A stretch of 47,934 nt of DNA. It comes from an uncultured Acetatifactor sp. (GTDB taxonomy: Bacteria; Bacillota; Clostridia; Lachnospirales; Lachnospiraceae). Shown here piece after piece: positions 24,759 through 32,453 of the stretch. The stretch is from the NCBI GenBank assembly GCA_910586775.1, contig CAJUJN010000032.1:1-47934 (forward strand), read 5' to 3'. The notes under the pieces were generated by a model that saw nothing but the letters and a program-made list of their open reading frames with translations, had not been told where the DNA came from and ran no database searches. Each line of letters begins with the position of its first letter. The first letter of the stretch is position 1. Both the position numbers and the translations under genes were made by a program.

Positions 24759-24779
24759 ATGTTCTTCAAAAAATTCTAA
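24759..24779 (+). CDS. Six-codon leader peptide MFFKKF
   Basis: ATG TTC TTC AAA AAA TTC TAA, placed 6 nt after AAAGGAG (24746-24752). Its stop codon forms part of the next ribosome site TAAGGAG, so it would be coupled to the secreted-protein gene. Real translation is inferred only. Confidence 0.4.
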   Translation: MFFKKF

Positions 24780-24792
24780 GGAGAAAATGGAA

Positions 24793-25326
24793 ATGGGAAA
24801 GATGAAAAAAGTAGTAAAAAAGGTGCAAAAGATTTTTGGGGTTTTGGTAATAGTGGCTTTTCTTGGAGAAACTTTCGCATTTACCAGTATGGCTGCAGAG
24901 GCAAATTATGTGTCAGAGCCGCTGAATAAGAATGCTGAAGTGGAGATGTTGGAAGCGGTGGTCGTAGAGGGTTACGATTGGTCATCTGGTATTAGCCCAT
25001 ATACTATGTTGGCGGATTGTACTATTGGTGTAAGTGGCGCAAGCGATGGTATGCATATTGATATCTCTACTGGAACTGTAGGAAAGGCATCTGTGTTAGG
25101 TGTAAAGGATGTAAAAATTTATAAAAAAAACTGGTATGGCGGTTGGGATTATGTGGCTTATAGCAGTGGTGGTGAAGCAAAGGATTGTGGAACGATATTA
25201 ATAAACATTTTATATGCAAATGCTGTAAAAGACGCCACATACAAGATTACATGCGTTCACTATGGAGATGTAGACGGATACACCGAAGGCTCAAACGACA
25301 GCGGAGCATTCGTTTTCACATATTAA
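24793..25326 (+). CDS. Secreted protein, possibly DUF6147-like
   Basis: A 177-residue exported protein. Residues 1-35 (MGKMKKVVKKVQKIFGVLVIVAFLG...SMAA) make a clear Sec signal peptide. The mature part is beta-rich with KVYIYKKNWYGGWDYVAY-like character (VKDVKIYKKNWYGGWDYVAY) and a C-terminal YKITCVHYGDVDGYTEGSNDSGAF. The layout resembles the DUF6147 secreted family, but I am not sure. The start at 24793 is 9 nt after AAGGAG. ATGs at 24754 and 24787 sit too close to ribosome sites. It follows the sigma/anti-sigma pair and is a possible target gene. Confidence 0.7.
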   Translation: MGKMKKVVKKVQKIFGVLVIVAFLGETFAFTSMAAEANYVSEPLNKNAEVEMLEAVVVEGYDWSSGISPYTMLADCTIGVSGASDGMHIDISTGTVGKASVLGVKDVKIYKKNWYGGWDYVAYSSGGEAKDCGTILINILYANAVKDATYKITCVHYGDVDGYTEGSNDSGAFVFTY

Positions 25327-25368
25327 GCAACTGAAGAAGACCAGAACGGAACGACAAAAATAGGAAAA

Positions 25369-25623
25369 ATGTTTATGAACAGAAAGAAGATAAAGCACAT
25401 CAGCTTCTACAGCACGCTGATCGAAACCATTGGCTACGACCCACAGCGTGCGATTCTGGAAGTCAGGCTGTTAAGCGATGGCAAAATACGGCGATACGAA
25501 AATGTACCGGAATATATATGGTATCGTCTCAGGGAAGACTATCACCCGGATACGTATTACCGAAGAAATGTATGCGGTCGTTTCGTAGAGACGATTATTT
25601 CGGATGATGAAGAGGAGATGTAA
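25369..25623 (+). CDS. KTSC domain protein
   Basis: An 84-residue protein containing a KTSC domain: STLIETIGYDPQRAILEVRL, then the short strand-turn DGKIRRYENVPEYIWYRL and a final RRNVCGRF. The domain is found alone or fused to nucleic-acid enzymes; its role is unknown. The ATG at 25369 follows AGGAAA, with another ATG two codons on. Probably part of the preceding gene's transcript (42 nt gap). A terminator follows. Confidence 0.85.
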   Translation: MFMNRKKIKHISFYSTLIETIGYDPQRAILEVRLLSDGKIRRYENVPEYIWYRLREDYHPDTYYRRNVCGRFVETIISDDEEEM

Positions 25624-25675
25624 CCTGGAGTAATACGAGACCATGGTTTCAAGGATGTTTAATTTTGGTAAAATG

Positions 25676-25718
25676 AAACTGCCGCACTGATGACAAAAGT
25701 CAAAGGTGTGGCAGTTTT
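25676..25718. terminator. Bidirectional terminator
   Basis: AAACTGCC(G)CAC pairs with GTG(T)GGCAGTTTT around an 18-nt loop, between the KTSC gene and the converging Uma2 gene. Confidence 0.75.
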
Positions 25719-25723
25719 GCTCC

Positions 25724-26272
25724 CTATTCAATAATTATTTGGGCAAAATCAATCTCTAAGTCTTCATATATTCCGGCTTTTACTTTATCAGAGAATGTAT
25801 ATTCCACAACCGTATCATGTTCAAAATCATATGCCATAATACGATTCTTTTCAGGATCAACAATCCAATACTCCCGAACCCCTGCAGTACGGTATTTGAA
25901 CAGCTTTTTATTATAATCCATCGGACGGCTGGTGGGCGATACGATTTCGATGGTCCAATCCGGTGCACCTTTGCATCCTTCGTCTGTAAGCTTGTCTTTA
26001 TCGCAAATTACAGTGATATCAGGCTCAAGGTATATATCATTATTCACATTTAAAAATACTGCAAATGGCGCTGGATAGACTTCACAATCTCCGTTTTTGC
26101 TGCCGATATAATTCCTTATCCTGAATGATAATTCCATCACAAGCCTTTGGTGAATCCTGCCAGGTGTGGCCATCATATATAATTCACCATCAATCAGTTC
26201 TGCCCTTTGTCCGTCTGGCAAATTGTAAATATCATCAATTGTGTAATATTCTAATTGCCTTGCTGCATCCAT
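25724..26272 (-). CDS. Uma2 family endonuclease-like protein (DUF820)
   Basis: A 182-residue PD-(D/E)XK-fold protein of the Uma2 family. YTIDDIYNLPDGQRAELIDGELYMM at the start, EPDITVICDKDKL and GAPDWTIEIVSPTSRPMDYNKKLFKYRTAGVREYWIVDPE are the conserved blocks holding the nuclease-like Asp/Glu/Lys residues. The family is abundant, often as isolated genes, and its biology is unclear. The ATG at 26272 follows AAAGGAG; the 66-codon upstream extension is not expected to be translated. Confidence 0.9.
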   Translation of the reverse strand: MDAARQLEYYTIDDIYNLPDGQRAELIDGELYMMATPGRIHQRLVMELSFRIRNYIGSKNGDCEVYPAPFAVFLNVNNDIYLEPDITVICDKDKLTDEGCKGAPDWTIEIVSPTSRPMDYNKKLFKYRTAGVREYWIVDPEKNRIMAYDFEHDTVVEYTFSDKVKAGIYEDLEIDFAQIIIE

Positions 26273-26356
26273 TTTATCACGCTCCTTTTGCCTGTTTATA
26301 TTATATCCAATGACATTCCATATAGCAAGACTGCTTTTATTGCTTACCCATGCCCG

Positions 26357-26389
26357 CAACAGAGACCGTTCAAGGGACAGTCTCTGTTG
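26357..26389 (-). terminator. Hairpin between the membrane gene and Uma2
   Basis: CAACAGAGAC (26357-26366) pairs perfectly with GTCTCTGTTG (26380-26389). A second imperfect hairpin (CCGAAAAT...ATTTTCGG) lies near 26457-26490. Together they fill the gap after the membrane gene. Confidence 0.5.
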
Positions 26390-26516
26390 GTGACGGGGTG
26401 AGACATTCCGGGGAAGGGCGTCGCATGCCGGGAGTGAAGAAGCTGTTCCGGGAATCCGAAAATTCTGCAATGCCGTCAGGATTTTCGGAAACGCCCTGCT
26501 CCTGCCGGACAGGTGT

Positions 26517-26972
26517 TCAAATATGACTGTAATAATAATAAGCAGCCGCTTTCAATGCGATGGCCAGAACCAGGATTGCAAAGGAAATATAAAACATACC
26601 CATATGAAACATAGAAGCAGTCAGCGTAATAAAGAGAATACATGCCAGGAGGATGTCCAGCACGATTCCGCCGCTTTTATCGTGCAGGTACTGATTTCGA
26701 TCATCCTGCTCTGTCAGCATCTGCTCCTTTAGCAGGAGCCGGTTTTTCAGCAGTTTCTTGTTGTGGACAATCCTGGAGATGACATAAGCCATACCGCCGA
26801 AGAAACTCAAGTTACTGAAATGCCGTGCCAGATTCGTCATTATTCTGGAATCCCCGCCGCCCAGCTCGACGACCACCACCATGTAGACCAGCATGGCGGT
26901 CAGAAGCAGATACAGGAGCCGGATTCTCCACCTGATTGCATTGGTATAAGCCATATTCTGAAATTTTATCAT
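26517..26972 (-). CDS. Four-helix membrane protein next to an HTH regulator
   Basis: A 151-residue membrane protein with helices at about 17-37, 52-68, 103-121 and 126-145 and a charged loop (NKKLLKNRLLLKEQMLTEQDDRNQ). It resembles the DUF2178/DUF3796-like partners that commonly follow small Cro/CI-type regulators in Firmicutes; the exact family is not certain. The ATG at 26972 follows AAGGAGG at 9-nt spacing. The regulator gene overlaps its start. Confidence 0.7.
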   Translation of the reverse strand: MIKFQNMAYTNAIRWRIRLLYLLLTAMLVYMVVVVELGGGDSRIMTNLARHFSNLSFFGGMAYVISRIVHNKKLLKNRLLLKEQMLTEQDDRNQYLHDKSGGIVLDILLACILFITLTASMFHMGMFYISFAILVLAIALKAAAYYYYSHI

Positions 26973-27189
26973 ATTCTTCGTCCTCCTTTCTCCTGTTTTC
27001 TTCCAGACAGCACAGGTCTTCTATGGTAGTGCGGAATAACTGTGCCATTCGGTAAGCCAGCATCAGGGATGGTTTGTATTGTTCCTTTTCTATGGAAATA
27101 ATGGTTCTGGCGGAAACATGGACCGCGTCGGCGAGTTGCTGTTGGGTCAGGCCGGCGGCAGTGCGCAGGTCTTTGACTTTTGTTTTCAT
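26812..27189 (-). CDS. Small HTH (Cro/CI-type) regulator with an abnormal run-on tail
   Basis: Residues 1-70 are a standard regulator: KVKDLRTAAGLTQQQLADAVHVSARTIISIEKEQYKPSLMLAYRMAQLF, with the usual short EENRRKEDEEYD end. The frame then runs 161 nt into the membrane gene, giving a Gly/Arg-rich tail that is the shadow of that gene. Members of this class are normally 65-75 residues and often end at an ATGA overlap; here TGATAA occurs in the -1 frame exactly at the next gene's ATG. A one-base change probably removed the natural stop. Confidence 0.75.
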   Translation of the reverse strand: MKTKVKDLRTAAGLTQQQLADAVHVSARTIISIEKEQYKPSLMLAYRMAQLFRTTIEDLCCLEENRRKEDEEYDKISEYGLYQCNQVENPAPVSASDRHAGLHGGGRRAGRRGFQNNDESGTAFQ

Positions 27190-27309
27190 TTTCTATTCGT
27201 TCCTTTCGGCTGACATACGGCGGAAGATATATTTTTTCGGTTTGGGTGTGGTTAAATATGAAATACACTTCATGTGAAGCTAACTTTATGATAGCAGGGA
27301 ACGAAAAGA

Positions 27310-27618
27310 ATGTCAAGGCAGAAGAGCAAGATTTTATATGCACGTCAGAAAACATTTGCCAACGTAAAGGCGGTGGGACAAAAAGCGGCATATATAGAAG
27401 AGGTACTTTTATTGTTAAGAATGAATGTGCTCACACGTATAAAACAGGTTTCAGAATTTATGGATAGACTTGTGGATAGTTTTAGAGATGGTTTTGTGAG
27501 GTGTAAAATAACGATTCAGCGGCTGAAGCTGAAAATAGAAAGGGCTGTCGCATTAAGAGATTTTACACCGGATACAGAATGTCTGATAACAGGGGATATC
27601 TGTATCCGGTATCTGTGA
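27310..27618 (+). CDS. Uncertain ORF, helical and basic
   Basis: A 102-residue ORF starting with ATG at 27310 after AGGGAACGAAAAG. The middle (AAYIEEVLLLLRMNVLTRIKQVSEFMDRLVDSF) is strongly helical and the whole is basic. The last 25 codons lie inside a large inverted repeat. No family is recognised, and a competing frame covers part of it, so it may be a gene remnant. Confidence 0.25.
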   Translation: MSRQKSKILYARQKTFANVKAVGQKAAYIEEVLLLLRMNVLTRIKQVSEFMDRLVDSFRDGFVRCKITIQRLKLKIERAVALRDFTPDTECLITGDICIRYL

Positions 27619-27636
27619 TTTCTCTTGTGCCAGCCC
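27542..27636. repeat. Three-tier inverted repeat (95 bp)
   Basis: GGGCTG (27542-27547)/CAGCCC (27631-27636), AAGAGA (27555-27560)/TCTCTT (27621-27626) and a perfect 12-bp ACCGGATACAGA (27567-27578)/TCTGTATCCGGT (27599-27610) nest in register. It could end the reverse PH-like gene transcript or be a small mobile repeat. Confidence 0.7.
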
Positions 27637-27642
27637 CATAGA

Positions 27643-28065
27643 TCAAAGTTCCGCCTTCACGCCTTTACTTTTCAGAAAAGTGACAATTTCACTGGCATTT
27701 GAGTTATAATCATCATCAAAGCGAATCAGTGTCCTGCCGTCGGTGGTGTAGATGCTGTAAGCCTTTCCGCCGATGGAAATCTTCTGGATATCGCCGTAGG
27801 TGAGATTCCTGGTAGCGCCAAAGAGCGGAGTGAAAACCAGTCCGGCCTCATTCAATACCAGGTTGCAGCGATTCATCTTAAATGCCAGGATACCGGAGGG
27901 AATCAACAGGATGGTAGCGACGACAGGGTTGAGCCATTCGGGCTCCAGCTGTCCTTCCACCGGAATCGGCAGTATGTTCAGAATAAGCCATGCTGCGGAA
28001 AGTACCGCTACAAAGGCAACCGGAAGGGCAAGACGGAAATCAGCGCGGATTTTGTATGTATTCAT
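27643..28065 (-). CDS. Two-helix membrane protein with a PH-like domain
   Basis: A 140-residue protein with two transmembrane helices (about 13-31 and 47-63) and a C-terminal beta-rich domain (NRCNLVLNEAGLVFTPLFGATRNLTYGDIQKISIGGKAYSIY...) of the kind seen in bacterial PH-like (bPH/YcxB-like) proteins. The ATG at 28065 follows AGGGAG; an upstream in-frame ATG would place the ribosome site inside the gene. Function unknown. Confidence 0.7.
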   Translation of the reverse strand: MNTYKIRADFRLALPVAFVAVLSAAWLILNILPIPVEGQLEPEWLNPVVATILLIPSGILAFKMNRCNLVLNEAGLVFTPLFGATRNLTYGDIQKISIGGKAYSIYTTDGRTLIRFDDDYNSNASEIVTFLKSKGVKAEL

Positions 28066-28230
28066 GGTGTGTTCTCCCTGCATGTTAATCTTTACCTATT
28101 ATGGCACAACGACAACCTGTTTGCAAGGAAAATCTGAAAACCGGTTTTTGCTCGTTTTTGCCTGTCTTTACCCGTTTTTTGACGGATATTGCTTCGGCGG
28201 CAGATATAAACACGACATTTTCAAGGAGCT

Positions 28231-29019
28231 TTATTCCAAAGCCAGTTTCTTCACCCTTGCGAAAGCTCCTTTTACCTGGGGAATCGCCAGGATAATCAGG
28301 GTGATGGCCGCCTCGGCGAAGATATAGATGCCATTGTATACCAGGGAATAGGGCAGAGGAGCCCAGCCTTCCCAGGCATATTCGGCGAAGAATATCCAGC
28401 CCGAGATGGTGGAGAAAATCCATCGTCCGATGATACCGGCAATATAACCCTTTAACAGCCCGTTCTTCTTGTCAGTGAACAGCCCGGACAGCCCGAAGGC
28501 GCCGAAAGCCAGCGGGTAATCCACCAGCAGCTGGGCGGGATGGATTACATAAGGGTCTATAATCAGCTGCAGGATACCGTAAGCCACCCCGGTGATTACG
28601 CCTGCTTCCACACCGAACCAATAGCCGGGAAGGCAGATGAAGAGCATGGAAAGCAGGGTGATGGAGCCTCCGAAAGGAAACTCGTAGAGTTTCACATTGG
28701 ACAGCACGGTGCCCAGAGCGATGGCAACCGCGCAGAAAGCCAGCTGTTTTGCGGTCAGTTTTATGCCGGTTTTTTTGGGAGAAACTGCATTTTTCTGCGA
28801 AACCGCTTTTTCTGCGGAATTTTTTTCTCCGTTGGAATCTTTTTTCCCGTCGGAATTGTTTTTTGCTCCGGAGCTTCCGGTGCAGGAAGAACTTCTCCTT
28901 CCTGCAAAGGCAACCGCGGCCGCGAGAAGGGCCAGGAACAGGACAATCAGCAGGGCCGTGCCCAAAGGGGTGGGGACATAGCTCACATTCTCCCCGTCTG
29001 TGATTACATTGTACAACAT
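28231..29019 (-). CDS. thiT: Energy-coupling factor thiamin transporter substrate subunit (ThiT) with N-terminal extension
   Basis: A 262-residue integral membrane protein. Residues 85-262 match ThiT: six helices with KLTAKQLAFCAVAIALGTVLSNVKLYEFPFGGSITLLSM, VEAGVITGVAYGILQLI and GRWIFSTISGWIFFAEYAWEG, including the thiamin-binding aromatic residues. It carries thiamin across the membrane with a shared EcfAAT module encoded elsewhere. ThiT is usually about 190 residues; here an extra helix (about 20-40) and a Lys/Ser/Asn linker of 18-bp units (about 43-84) are added. A TPP riboswitch and a hairpin that hides its ribosome site lie upstream, which confirms the substrate. Confidence 0.93.
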   Translation of the reverse strand: MLYNVITDGENVSYVPTPLGTALLIVLFLALLAAAVAFAGRRSSSCTGSSGAKNNSDGKKDSNGEKNSAEKAVSQKNAVSPKKTGIKLTAKQLAFCAVAIALGTVLSNVKLYEFPFGGSITLLSMLFICLPGYWFGVEAGVITGVAYGILQLIIDPYVIHPAQLLVDYPLAFGAFGLSGLFTDKKNGLLKGYIAGIIGRWIFSTISGWIFFAEYAWEGWAPLPYSLVYNGIYIFAEAAITLIILAIPQVKGAFARVKKLALE

Positions 29020-29026
29020 AAAAAAT

Positions 29027-29051
29027 CCTCCTTATCATCTGGCTAAGGAGG
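29027..29051 (-). promoter_or_regulatory. Ribosome-site-sequestering hairpin of thiT
   Basis: In the transcript CCTCCTTA (29051-29044) can pair perfectly with TAAGGAGG (29034-29027), the thiT ribosome site, which is 7 nt from the ATG. This is a translational OFF structure. Confidence 0.65.
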
Positions 29052-29103
29052 AACGACATCGGCAATCTCTGGCACATAAGCCCGGCCGGACATATATTCA
29101 AAC

Positions 29104-29136
29104 ACGGCGGGCCGAAAAAGTACATGGGCCCGCCGT
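29104..29136 (-). terminator. Terminator-like hairpin between riboswitch and thiT
   Basis: Transcript ACGGCGGGCC pairs with GGCCCGCCGT (10 bp), followed by GTTTGAATAT. It lies directly 3' of the riboswitch core and may be its transcriptional expression platform, though the T run is weak. Confidence 0.55.
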
Positions 29137-29156
29137 ATGTATGCGCATATGATTGC

Positions 29157-29260
29157 TCTGCTTCCTTCCGCCGGTATTATCCGGTTCAAGTAGTGAGGGT
29201 TAGAAGCTTTATTGCAGATAAAAGCTTCAGTCTCAGCGATGTGCTCCCCTAGCGGTTATT
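29157..29260 (-). promoter_or_regulatory. TPP riboswitch (THI element)
   Basis: The reverse strand shows the conserved blocks in order: CTAGGGGAGC, GCTGAGA, a variable P3 hairpin (GAAGCTTT/AAAGCTTC), AACCCTC, CTTGAACC, GGATAATACCGG and CGGAAGGAAG. It controls thiT, so thiamin pyrophosphate is expected to shut off uptake. Confidence 0.95.
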
Positions 29261-29407
29261 ATGACAGCTGAAAATACGCGGAGCGCGTCTTCGGCTGTGT
29301 TTACAGCTTACTATAAGGGATTCTGCGGCGTGTGTCAAGCTTTTTATGAGAATTCGGATATTTGTCTGATTTATGAAGAAACTTCTTGAAAGAGGAAAGT
29401 AAGATTC

Positions 29408-29436
29408 TCGACTATTGATTCCTCTTGTGATATACT
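29408..29436 (+). promoter_or_regulatory. Promoter of the GTPase-NYN fusion gene
   Basis: TCGACT (29408-29413), 17 nt, TATACT (29431-29436), about 33 nt before the start codon. Confidence 0.5.
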
Positions 29437-29468
29437 AAGAAGCATATTTTACGAGAGGAGATATTTTC

Positions 29469-32453
29469 ATGGGCAATCAGGGGGAAGAAAAGAAAACGGC
29501 GAATCATATCTGTCTTGGCCTGTTGGCCCATGTAGATGCGGGAAAGACCACCCTTGCAGAAGGACTTTTATACACCGGCGGGAGAATCCGCAAACTGGGC
29601 AGAGTTGACCACGGGGATGCCTTTCTGGATACTTTTTCGTTGGAGCGGGAGCGCGGTATCACGATTTTTTCCAAGCAGGCGCAGATTTCCTGGGAGGGGC
29701 TGGATATCACGCTGCTGGATACACCCGGGCATGTGGATTTCAGCGCGGAGATGGAACGGACTCTGCAGGTACTGGACTATGCCCTGTTGGTAATCAGCGG
29801 TTCGGACGGGGTGCAGGGACATGTACAGACGCTCTGGAGGCTGTTGGAGCAGTACGGGATTCCGGCATTCCTTTTTGTAAACAAGATGGACCAGCCGGAT
29901 ACGGATAAGGAAAAACTGCTGCGGGAACTGCAGACGAAGCTGGACAGCGGATGTCAGGAATTCGGGCCGGAGGCGGAGAGCAAAGGGACGGAATTCCTGG
30001 AAACTCTCGCCCTGTGCGACGAGACGCTGATGGAGGAGTATCTGGAAGCTGACTGCCTGGAAGACAAATCCATAGTACAGGCGGTGGCGGAGCGGCATGT
30101 ATTTCCCTGCTTTTTCGGCTCCGCACTGCGGCTGGAAGGGGTGGAGGAACTGCTGAAGGGAATCCGCAGGTTTGCCCTGTGCCCGGCATATCCGGAAGAT
30201 TTCGGAGCCCGGGTATTCAAGATATCCAGGGATGCCTCGGGCAACCGCCTTACCCACTTGAAAGTCACAGGGGGCACTCTGCGTGTAAAGATGCCTGTGA
30301 GCAATGCCTGCAGCGCCGCGTCCGAAGGGGAAATCTGGGAGGAAAAGGCGGACCAGCTGCGGGTTTACGCCGGCGCTCAGTACAGTGCCGTGGACGAAGT
30401 GGCGGCGGGGGGCATCTGCGCCGTGACGGGGCTTGGCAGGACATTTGCGGGACAGGGGCTGGGAATGGAGAGCCGCAATGCCTTTCCTGTCCTGGTGCCG
30501 GTGCTGACCTATGGACTGCTGCTGCCGGAGGGCAGTGATGCCGTCAAAGTACTGGGGCAGCTGCGCAAACTGGAAGAGGAGGAGCCCCAGCTTCATGTGG
30601 TATGGCAGAAGGCAGGCGCAATGGGCTCCGGCGGGGCGGCAGGTGCGGAGACGGCTGCTGTAGCGGCATCTGATACAAGGACAGCATCCGGGAAAAAGGG
30701 CTCCGTAGCTGCAGGAAACGTTTCGGTATTACAGAGCGGAAAAAGAGCGGTTCCCGAAATCCATGTGCAGGTCATGGGCGAAGTACAGATTGAAATTCTG
30801 AAGAGGCTGATTTCGGAGCGCTTCGGCCTGGAAGTGGAATTTACGGACGGCCGGATTGTATACAAGGAGACTGTCGCGAATGCGGTGGTGGGCATCGGAC
30901 ATTTTGAGCCGCTGCGGCATTATGCGGAGGTGCATTTGCTGTTGGAGCCGGGAGAGCCGGGCAGCGGGCTGCAGTTTGCCAGTGCCTGTAGCGAGGACAT
31001 TCTGGACAGAAACTGGCAGAGGTTGGTGCTGACCCATCTGGAGGAGCGTTCTCATGTGGGAGTACTGACAGGTTCGGCCATTACGGATATGAAGATAACG
31101 CTGCTCACCGGGCGCGCTCATCTCAAGCACACGGAGGGCGGCGATTTCAGGCAGGCTACTTACCGGGCACTGCGTCAGGGGCTGATGCAGGCGGAGAGTG
31201 TTCTGCTGGAGCCTGTATTTTCCTTTACTCTCGAAGTGCCGACAGCACAGCTTGGCAGGGCTATATCCGATATTCAGCGGATGCAGGGACGATTTGACGC
31301 ACCTCTGACGGAAGGGGATTTTACCACGATTACCGGTTCGGCACCGGCGGCTGACATGAGAGGGTATCAGCGGGAGGTGAATGCCTATACCAGGGGGACG
31401 GGGCGGCTGAGCTGTACTTTAAAGGGCTATGAGCCCTGTCACAATACAGAGGAAGTCATGGAAATGTTCGGATATGAACCGGAGGCAGATACGGAAAATC
31501 CGTCTTCGTCGGTTTTCTGTGCCCATGGGGCAGGTTTTGTGGTGCCGTGGGAGCAGGTGCCGGCGTATGCCCACATGGAGAGCAGCTGGGAGCCGGAAGC
31601 AGGGGACGGACAGAACGCCTGGGGAGCGGCCGTTGGAAGCCTAAAATCGGATTCCTGGCAGACCCAGGGTGCAGCCGGCAGCCGGAATACAGGCATCCGG
31701 GCAGGCAGCCTGCCCTCACGGCAGAGAAAAGCGGCAAAGGAAGAGGGCCGCTCTTCGGATTATATTACCCAGGAAGAAATCGAAGAAATATTCCTGCGTA
31801 CTTACGGCAAGGCGAAACGTGACTACGAACCATACCGCTATCATCGGCAGAATACGGGAGGTACAGCTGCGGCGGCACAGGAGACCGGTGCGGAATCCGG
31901 CGGTGGCAGTGTCTCCGGCAGCATGTCTCCGGCCAGGTATGGGAAGTCTGCCGCCGCTCAAAAGGAAAACTATCTTCTGGTAGACGGATACAACATCATC
32001 TTTGCATGGGAGGACCTCCAGGCTCTGGCGGAGGTGAATATAGACAGCGCCAGGGATAAGCTGATGGATATCTGCAGCAATTATCAGGGATATGAGGGCG
32101 GCACGCTGATTCTGGTCTTCGACGCCTACAAGGTAAAGGGCAATCCCGGCTCCGTGCAGAAGTACCATAATATCTATGTGGTCTATACAAAAGAAGCGGA
32201 AACCGCTGACCAGTACATCGAGAAGACGGTGCATGAAATCGGCAGAAAACATCATGTCACGGTGGCAACCTCTGACAGGCTGGAGCAGATGATCATCTGG
32301 GGCGAGGGCGCAGTCCGGCTCTCCGCCAGGGGGTTCCGGGAAGTGGTCGAGGGGGCGTCAGCCCACATGCTTGAACAGTATAACAGGCAAAGCAGCACAC
32401 CCAAAAACAGGCCTTTTGAGGAACTCCTTCAGGAACGGGAGGAATCTGACTGA
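29469..32453 (+). CDS. TetM/EF-G-like translation GTPase fused to a YacP/Rae1-type NYN endoribonuclease
   Basis: A 994-residue two-part protein. Residues 1-690 follow the ribosomal-protection/EF-G plan: G1 AHVDAGKTT (20-28), G2 RGITI (62-66), G3 DTPGH (84-88), G4 NKMD (138-141), G5 GSA, then domains II-V with VMGEVQIEILKRL and NAYTRGTGRLSCTLKGY, like TetM domain V. Residues about 380-428 are an Ala/Gly/Ser insert. A flexible linker (about 705-830) leads to a complete NYN/PIN-like domain (834-980): VDGYNII (Asp839), VFDAYKVKGN (Asp885), TADQYIEKT (Asp914), VATSDRLEQ (Asp936), matching YacP/Rae1, which cuts mRNA in the ribosomal A site. The start follows AGAGGAG. Family GTPases of this kind may be mislabelled as tetracycline resistance. 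The joint role is inferred. Confidence 0.92.
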   Translation: MGNQGEEKKTANHICLGLLAHVDAGKTTLAEGLLYTGGRIRKLGRVDHGDAFLDTFSLERERGITIFSKQAQISWEGLDITLLDTPGHVDFSAEMERTLQVLDYALLVISGSDGVQGHVQTLWRLLEQYGIPAFLFVNKMDQPDTDKEKLLRELQTKLDSGCQEFGPEAESKGTEFLETLALCDETLMEEYLEADCLEDKSIVQAVAERHVFPCFFGSALRLEGVEELLKGIRRFALCPAYPEDFGARVFKISRDASGNRLTHLKVTGGTLRVKMPVSNACSAASEGEIWEEKADQLRVYAGAQYSAVDEVAAGGICAVTGLGRTFAGQGLGMESRNAFPVLVPVLTYGLLLPEGSDAVKVLGQLRKLEEEEPQLHVVWQKAGAMGSGGAAGAETAAVAASDTRTASGKKGSVAAGNVSVLQSGKRAVPEIHVQVMGEVQIEILKRLISERFGLEVEFTDGRIVYKETVANAVVGIGHFEPLRHYAEVHLLLEPGEPGSGLQFASACSEDILDRNWQRLVLTHLEERSHVGVLTGSAITDMKITLLTGRAHLKHTEGGDFRQATYRALRQGLMQAESVLLEPVFSFTLEVPTAQLGRAISDIQRMQGRFDAPLTEGDFTTITGSAPAADMRGYQREVNAYTRGTGRLSCTLKGYEPCHNTEEVMEMFGYEPEADTENPSSSVFCAHGAGFVVPWEQVPAYAHMESSWEPEAGDGQNAWGAAVGSLKSDSWQTQGAAGSRNTGIRAGSLPSRQRKAAKEEGRSSDYITQEEIEEIFLRTYGKAKRDYEPYRYHRQNTGGTAAAAQETGAESGGGSVSGSMSPARYGKSAAAQKENYLLVDGYNIIFAWEDLQALAEVNIDSARDKLMDICSNYQGYEGGTLILVFDAYKVKGNPGSVQKYHNIYVVYTKEAETADQYIEKTVHEIGRKHHVTVATSDRLEQMIIWGEGAVRLSARGFREVVEGASAHMLEQYNRQSSTPKNRPFEELLQEREESD

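Noticed and set aside
29469..31500. Calling the fusion gene a tetracycline resistance determinant
   Set aside because: The GTPase body is TetM-like, but the NYN fusion, inserts and chromosomal context give no evidence of resistance; only the family likeness supports it.
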